Shown: positions 54,216 to 60,580 of the stretch, piece by piece
Layout: each line of letters begins with the position of its first letter
How positions within the stretch are numbered: the first letter of the stretch is position 1
Origin: Trichinella spiralis
Lineage: Eukaryota > Nematoda > Enoplea > Trichinellida > Trichinellidae
DNA length: 60,580 nucleotides
Assembly: GCA_000181795.3 (NCBI GenBank)
Contig: CM012953.1
Location: 1,698,805 to 1,759,384 of the forward strand
Direction: 5' to 3'
Notes under the pieces: generated by a model
Database searches by the model: none
Told to the model about the DNA's origin: nothing
The model's input: only the letters and a program-made list of their open reading frames with translations
Program-made: the position numbers and the translations under genes

Positions 54216-54379
54216 AAAACAAGACAATCAGCTTTATAGTGTAAGTTATTTGAAATTTGAAGAAAATTCTTCAATGTTTTGTCCTAATTTACGTCGTAGT
54301 TGAATTTCCTTGAAAATTGTGTGAGCCAAAAGAGACTACAATAGACAAACGAAATCGGAAATTTTCCCGCGTTTCTCAG

Positions 54380-54896
<517 letters not shown>

Positions 54897-54946
54897 TTGT
54901 TTTCGTTGCGCTTGTTTCTTTATGTAATTTAACTTCAAAACCCAAC

Positions 54947-54962
54947 GGTCCTTATCAGGACC
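54947..54962 (+). terminator. Histone H3 3' stem-loop with unusual loop
   Basis: GGTCCTTATCAGGACC: a perfect 6-bp stem but a TATC loop, whereas the other three genes have TTTC. It lies 50 bases after the stop with the same CCCAAC flank. Confidence 0.9.
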
Positions 54963-55074
54963 ACTATATATTTTATTGATATTTTTTTCTCTATGAAGTT
55001 GTTTTACAAATAGAAATTAATGTAAGAATGAATTGAATAATTTTGAGTTTGAATGCACGTAAGGTTATTCGTAA

Positions 55075-55182
55075 ATTTTAGTTGGTTCGACGTATTCCGA
55101 ACAGGCGAGACTAGTTTTGTTTCGTATTTGTTACAAGTTTTTATGATTTTTGAGTTTGAAACTCTACTTTCAGTGACGTATT
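55075..55182 (+). pseudogene. Decayed copy 1 of the H3 3' end
   Basis: From TTAGTTGGTTCGACGTATTC this aligns with the last codons of H3 (CAGTTGGCTCGTCGTATACG), then with the H3 3' untranslated region (TTTATG, a TTGAAAC block) up to a damaged stem-loop remnant (TTTCAGTGAC). The reading frame is broken. It is an internal tail duplication, not a full gene, because no upstream H3 sequence is present. Confidence 0.6.
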
Positions 55183-55200
55183 TTTGTTTAAATTGTAAAT

Positions 55201-55287
55201 TTCAGTTTGACTTCGACGTATTTGGGGCGAACGCGCCTAGTTTCTAATTTTGAATTTCAAAATCCATCTGTCCAGGTCAAGGTCATT
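55201..55287 (+). pseudogene. Decayed copy 2 of the H3 3' end
   Basis: The stretch GGGGCGAACGCGCCTAG is nearly identical to the H3 end GCGGCGAACGCGCCTAA and encodes RRIWGERA then stop. The following TTTCAAAATCCATCTGTCC...GTCAAGGTCATT matches the H3 3' region through a degenerate stem-loop (H3: CTTCAAAACCCAACGGTCC...). It lies about 125 bp after copy 1, so the tail was duplicated in tandem. Confidence 0.75.
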
Positions 55288-57892
55288 CCCATTTCATTTC
55301 CCTGATTTGATTTCCTGACCCAGGGGGAAATATTAGCCCGTATTAGGGAAGTACAATTATTTGTTATTGTTGTCCATGATAATTTCAAAACTGAAATGTA
55401 ATTTTTAATAATATAAAAATTTTTTGTTATAATAATAATAAAATTATAATTTATAAATTTATAATTTATTACTTGTTAAAAATCAATTCTTTGATATTCA
55501 AATTGGTCTTATGGGAGAGGGGGGGTGAATCACAATTCCTCATGTAAACATTCGGTGTAACTTGATGTACTTGTAATTTTAAGGCACAATTATTGAAAAA
55601 TATCGCTTTCGTTCACTTTCAAATACTATTTCTAATCAGCGGACCATTTTATTCAAGCAACAACGCACAGCGAATATCACCGTCAAACATCTGCCGGTGA
55701 CCTACTTTACGCAGATTATGCATTTTATATCCCATTTGGCATATTCTTCATTTTCATCTTGTCAACCTGTTTTAAGCAGCAAGCTTCAAACACCGGATCC
55801 TCAGGTTGTGAGCCGAGAGCAACAACTCCCTTTTAAATATTGAAATCCCAACTCGAATATTTCATTCGAATCTACTGTTTTGCCATTAACATCTGCGTTG
55901 GTGCATTTTACGAATGAATAATAAAAATATCGGCGCCACATTGCTGACCTCTCAGACGAATTTTTGAATTTTCCCGCCAATTTTACCCGGAAGTGTTTCT
56001 AGATTTATTCAGCTATTGTTAAAAGCTGCTATTGATTGCGTCACGGCCGTATGGTTCTCAAAACGTCAATGCCGAAGTTGTTCAACTTGTCACTTCCGGG
56101 TGTATGATTTATTATAAAACTTGTTTTTCTATTTGATTTCTTGTGGAGAGGAAAAAATAAGAACAAAGTAATAATGACAAGACAACAATTTGCATAAAAT
56201 ATTACTTATAATCCCAGTTTTTACTGCTCTTCTTACACAACTAGTCAAAGGAATAGATGTGTAATATATACAAGAAAATCAACTAATAATACATGCAGTA
56301 ACAGAGCAAACAGTGCCGGCAGAATTCTCTCATTTCATATATCATCAGAGAAAATATTTATTCAACAAAAGTCAAGTGATACAATTATTCTAGTGACATT
56401 TTATGAGCACAACTAATTTGAACAGGCAAAAATCGTGGGAACAAGTTGACATTCGAGATTTGAAATTACCCTTTGGCCGATAACAAAATGTGTGTAATGG
56501 AGAATTAAAATATTTTTGTTCTAAAATGTAAAATTCTTACAAAATCTCCCATATACTGTAATTAAATAATTAAAGAGGAGAATAATTGTCAACCATTTAT
56601 TACAAAATGCTTTTGAACAACCAGAAAATTTGTCATCAATTCAAACAAAACACTAATTTGGTTTGATATGCAGCTGTTATAAAAGATAATTTATAAATGA
56701 ACAAATGTTCATCTGAGAACAGTTGAAGCTGACAAGTGTTACTTTGGATCTCAAAGATTGAAACTTTTCTGTCATTGAACGAATTCAGAAAGTGACAAAT
56801 TCAAGGCTGCGTTGATTTATCAAGCGCATTTGTTAATGGTAATTTTAATACAAAGACAAGAGAAACAACTGTTCAACTAAAACCAGGAATAGGCAACGTA
56901 ATGTCAACTGCTGAATACTTTTCTCACCGTTGTAATTGGCATCTTAAATTAGTAGAATTAGCTTTTTTGTTTTCAATCAAAAAATTTTATTTAAATACAA
57001 TCAAACAATTGCTAATTACGTTTTACTTTTTTCCACTAAACTCTGCTTATTGCTATCGGAAACGTATAGTTGGCATTACTTTCATCTTCAATCTCTAAAC
57101 ATATAGATAAATCTGTTTTTTCCATTTTGTTACAATTTTAAATGTTTCTATTCACCTAAAATCAAAATTGTTATTTCTGGAGAACAAACATGTTACTAAC
57201 ACAAAAAGAAACCGAATAACTACGGCGCTAAAATTGCAATTTCAACAAATCTATCAAAAATATTCATGTAACTAACAAGAAAAAAAACTGTTTTCCAATC
57301 ACTTTGTAAAATATTTTGAATTTCTTATACAACAAAAATAATAATATTATTATAATTGCAGCAACTCATTTGTTGTTACATTTTTGTTTTCCATAATTTA
57401 GAAATAAAAATCATAGTTGTACTGATGTGAACTTTACATTCATTTCTTGCAACTTGACCGATATACAATTTTCCACCATATAACAATAAACATTAAATAT
57501 TACCATTTTCATGTGATAAAATTACATTTGGGTAAAAAATTGAACAATGACATCCCCTAGTTAAAGGAGAGTTTACATCACCTGGTTTGCATACCAATTT
57601 ACAATAAATTATTAAATCGATAAAATTAACATTCATTTATTATACAAACATTCGAGTTGAATCCAAATTAATATGCCAGAAATACGTTACTTTGTTTGGA
57701 ATAACGCTTGTGTTGAAGACAAAGTAATTGAAGCTTGTTAAGCGGATTGAAATCTCAAAATTATTCTCATGAACGATAAAACTTGACAAGATGTATGAAA
57801 ATTTTTAACGAACATTTAAAATTATTAAAAATTACAAAAAACTATGGAAATTCAATTGAAATATTTATACCGATGAAATGTAAACGTTCCAA
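55288..57892. other. Spacer right of the histone cluster
   Basis: No supported gene. A minus-strand coding-like patch covers about 55840-55650, with two overlapping open frames (one reads GSQPEDPVFEACCLKQ, the other MHNLRKVGHRQMFDGD); it is probably a decayed or partial gene. A promoter-like inverted repeat lies at 55969-56101. The remainder is AT-rich and featureless. Confidence 0.5.
55969..56101. promoter_or_regulatory. E2F/ETS-rich inverted repeat, possible promoter
   Basis: TTTTCCCGCCAA (55969-55980, E2F-like) is followed at once by ACCCGGAAGTG (55985-55995). An exact inverted copy, CACTTCCGGGT, lies at 56091-56101; each holds an ETS core. Between them is a GCGTCAC CRE-like word and an ATG (56051) opening 18 codons. 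It could be a CpG-type housekeeping promoter or a small element with 11-bp terminal inverted repeats. Confidence 0.35.
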
Positions 57893-58039
57893 CCAGTCTG
57901 AATTAACGGTTATTCGCTGATGGAATATTGAAAATTATCTTCTAATGATATCCAGAGTCACATTGATCAATAATGAAAATTTACACAGGATTCAATCATA
58001 TTAAAACAACTTTGAATCAATCAACAAATAACACCAATG
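57893..58039 (+). repeat. Direct repeat, copy 1
   Basis: About 140 bp closely matching 59871-60009. The shared core includes CGCTGATGGAATATTGAAAA and AATGATATCCAGAGTC. Copy 1 has about 11 extra bases (near ACATTGATCAA). Identity is roughly 85-90% by eye. Confidence 0.85.
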
Positions 58040-59344
58040 AAAATATTAAATCAGCAAAAGAACTCGAAGGAAGAATGCCTCCAAAACGAAGCATTCCTAA
58101 AACAATTTACAATTATGCTTCAAATTTTTATTTTCACCATTTATTAAATTTTATAATTCGTCTGCATACATAAAATTAAAATTTATCTGTGCAGACAGCT
58201 TTAATTAAAAATTCTTTTTAATTACAAATTAACAGAAAGTTTCCAACATTATCAAACCTACTGTAACACTTTTACTTAAGTTTTAGAAAATACATAATGA
58301 TTTCAAAAGCTCTGTTTTAACTGTTATTGTAATTTTAAATATAGTTTTTCTCATAATACATTATTCATCTTGTGAAATCAGTAAACCATAATTAATTTAT
58401 TATTATGTTCAGCTGAAGGAAGACTGCTGAGTATTTCACCTTGAAAATCAATAAATACTGTAGAAATACAGTAGTAATAGAACTGGCGTGGTGATGTGGA
58501 ATGATTAATATGGAAAGTTGGTATGAATATGTAGTAAAGAAGAATAATTCACTGGTTTGTTCGCATTGCCGCGATTTAACTACTGCCCTTCTATAAGCAA
58601 AACCCGTGGACTGGGATTTCACAGGTATAAGTTCAAATTGTAGTGTTTTTGAGAAACTTTTGCCACGTCATCTCATCCTTTATAGAATTAATCGCTAATG
58701 AGGTTGATGAATTAGTGGAACTCGTTCAAGATTCATCGTACAAAAACCTTAAATGACGCCTGCTGTAACGTTTTGGCATATCTAAAATGTAGCGCTTCCT
58801 TGTGATCACTACTCCATTGGCAGTTGGCAACGTGAAGTCGTTCCAGATGTTTCGTGATGAACTAAAGTTGTGGCAATGCTATTGACCAGAATGCATGGTT
58901 TCTCCGTAACCAATTTTTGTGTTGTCTACTTGTGAACATGGAAATGATAATTGAAATGGAAATTTTGCCAACGTAAAGGAAATGGCCAACAGATCTGATA
59001 ATTTCTTTTCATGAATCACTGCCGTCCCGATGGAAACTTATGACAAAATTGTATCAAGCTTGACAAACAACTGCGCTCTTGGCAAAAATTGACACCAGGC
59101 TCACCTCAACATCCTTACAATAGGACTGATGCGAAGGGCGCATTGAAGGATAATGGAAATTATTCTGCAAAGCAGGTGTGGCGTAGCTGTTTTACTAATC
59201 GCAGATTCAGCGTCGCAGTCCGCCAGTGTTATAGACGCGACTTTCCTAAGCTGACATGCAGTTTTTGCTTCTTTTTTATTACTGATATAACATCGTACGT
59301 TTCCTACGAAGGCATCAAGCCGTTACCGTAGAAAGTGTGCTTAA
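58040..59344. other. Between the direct repeats: AT-rich DNA and decayed coding-like sequence
   Basis: 58040-58640 is AT-rich with no gene. 58640-59340 is GC-richer and reads coding-like in short bursts in shifting plus frames. The longest open piece is 59089-59331 (80 codons, containing SAKQVWRSCFTNRRFSVAVR). It looks like an old, decayed coding sequence of unknown family. Confidence 0.4.
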
Positions 59345-59626
59345 GCTCCGTTAGTTTCTCAGTATCATCAGCTTCTAGGGACGTTCTACCCACCAGATCA
59401 TGCATGCAACGATTACTTCTGGCAAACGCTTCTCTTGGCAACAGGAGAATACCCAGTTGAAATTATGTTTCAACAAGTCTGTGAAAATGCTGATTTGTCA
59501 TTTGAATAAGATGTTTTGAAGATGCCCATGTGGCATTTAGAATCACTCTCGTCGAATGTAATCACGGTGTTGAGTGATCTTCAAAGAGAATGTGCTGCTT
59601 TGACTTTGCTTATTACCCGGAAATAG
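59345..59626 (+). pseudogene. Decayed coding fragment, unidentified
   Basis: About 94 codons stay in one plus frame apart from one internal stop. Codon use and peptide texture are convincing (SQYHQLLGTFYPPDHACNDY, then WQTLLLATGEYPVE, later DVLKMPMWHLESLSSNVIT). I do not recognise the family. It lies between the two direct repeat copies and ends inside the hairpin at 59614-59640. Confidence 0.4.
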
Positions 59627-59640
59627 CTAATTTCCGGGTA
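59614..59640. repeat. Perfect 11-bp inverted repeat (hairpin)
   Basis: TACCCGGAAAT and ATTTCCGGGTA are separated by AGCTA. The same ATTTCCGGGT word recurs at 60177-60186, and ACCCGGAAGTG/CACTTCCGGGT occurs at 55985-56101, so an ACCCGGAA-ended short element family may be present. Confidence 0.85.
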
Positions 59641-59870
59641 CCATTTGCTGAAATTGGCGCGATCAGGATAGCAATGAATTAATTGTTTCATTATTATTTT
59701 TCGTGTTGTGCTGTATTGCTCGTGTATTGTGTTTATTGTATTTTTATTTTGTGCTTATTTGCTGAATAAATAATTATACTTGTGCTGATGTCTTGTAGTC
59801 GCGAAGCGGGGAAGGGAGAGCGAACTGGCATTGCTGATGCTGTTCGCGACAATCACAGGCATATAATTCG

Positions 59871-60009
59871 CCAGTCTGTTTTAACAGTTATTTGCTGATG
59901 GAATATTGAAAATTATCTTCCAATGATATCCAGAGTCCATAATGAAGATTTGCATAAGACTGAATAATACTAAAACAACTTTGAAGCAATCAAGAAATAA
60001 CGCCAATGC
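59871..60009 (+). repeat. Direct repeat, copy 2
   Basis: Partner of 57893-58039, same orientation, starting CCAGTCTG and ending AAATAACGCCAATG. A separate 8-bp inverted repeat GTCGCGAA/TTCGCGAC sits just left at 59798-59805 and 59843-59850. Confidence 0.85.
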
Positions 60010-60210
60010 ATTTCTTATACCATTAGGATAGCGTTGGAAATGAGTGAAAATCTTATCGGCGGAAACTTGAATGTACCATCCGTACCCTAAGTGGTCTATT
60101 ACCGATTTTCCAACTGATATATAAATCTGCTCCCACTGTTTGTAAATAAATTTGCTGCCTGTTGAAATTTATCAAGATTTCCGGGTGTAATATCAGAATA
60201 CTGAATAATC

Positions 60211-60456
60211 TGTTTGAAAAATCTGGAACGTTGCAGCAACACTTCCAATTTCCGAGTTACAAATGGCACTAACGCTAACGTTACGTTTTAGCTCGCAATT
60301 TCACTTAATTTTACGCATGATTTCACGCATATGCCTTTGTCAAACATTCTTCGCTTTTCTCGTCACATCACATATGTTGGTAAAGGCGATTTTTATACAA
60401 AGGAAAAAACTCCAGGTGATGAATTGTCCCCAGATGCATATGCCAAATCTAACTAA
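60211..60456 (+). pseudogene. Decayed or partial coding fragment, possibly from a secreted protein
   Basis: 82 codons in one frame with one internal stop. The peptide has several N-glycosylation sequons (NTS, NGT, NVT, NFT) and a segment AISLNFTHDFTHMPLSNILR that loosely recalls the beta-strand plus helix start of SEA domains. That resemblance is weak and from memory. No start codon or splice borders were fixed. Confidence 0.3.
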
Positions 60457-60580
60457 AGCGTGCAACTGCTAATATGCTAGTATCGGAGTAATTTTGAATC
60501 TGACGTCCAACTGTGCCATAAAGATCTATCCTGTTAACAATCAAGAATATCATATCGACTCTAACGGTTCTGTCGTCGTA

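Overview
This is animal DNA, AT-rich and full of short tandem repeats. Genes have many short exons and several introns of only about 60-100 bp. The recognisable genes are an IR25a-type chemosensory receptor, a Lobe/PRAS40-type gene and a core histone quartet. Histone H4 has Cys where most animals have Thr73, a state I know from Caenorhabditis. With the protostome-only IR25a family and the tiny introns, this points to a protostome, most simply a nematode, but the species cannot be fixed from the sequence.

Layout. 1-620 is one pentanucleotide array kept in a strict 5-base register: a long stretch in which neighbouring pentamers change step by step, ending in 34 perfect CTATA copies. 654-5459 (minus) holds 12 exons of an IR25a/GLR-7-8-type ionotropic receptor; its last coding exon lies off the left edge, beyond the array. 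5.5-12.2 kb is AT-rich spacer with a few coding-like islands. 14756-21321 (minus) is a seven-exon gene for a 663-residue protein. It ends in a Lobe/PRAS40-like tail with an Akt-type phosphorylation motif. From about 12 to 33 kb the plus strand is A/C-rich and loaded with microsatellites, unlike the flanks. 33.3-45.4 kb contains four or five small minus-strand candidate exons with good splice signals and compatible phases, possibly an unrecognised gene. A short pogo-like MITE lies at 47.6 kb.

51.5-55.3 kb is a core histone cluster: H4 and H2A on minus, H2B and H3 on plus, with no H1. Each gene has a TATA box and a 3' histone stem-loop with a shared flank; H4, H3 and the H2A/H2B spacer also have CCAAT boxes. 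The four genes therefore look co-regulated as replication-dependent histones. Two decayed copies of the H3 3' end follow H3. 55.3-60.6 kb is spacer with an E2F/ETS-rich inverted repeat, a 140-bp direct repeat pair about 2 kb apart, a perfect hairpin, and decayed coding-like stretches I could not identify.

The strongest unexplained signal is the drifting pentamer array at 1-620. A miniature version occurs at 29.1 kb, and pure pentanucleotide runs are scattered elsewhere.
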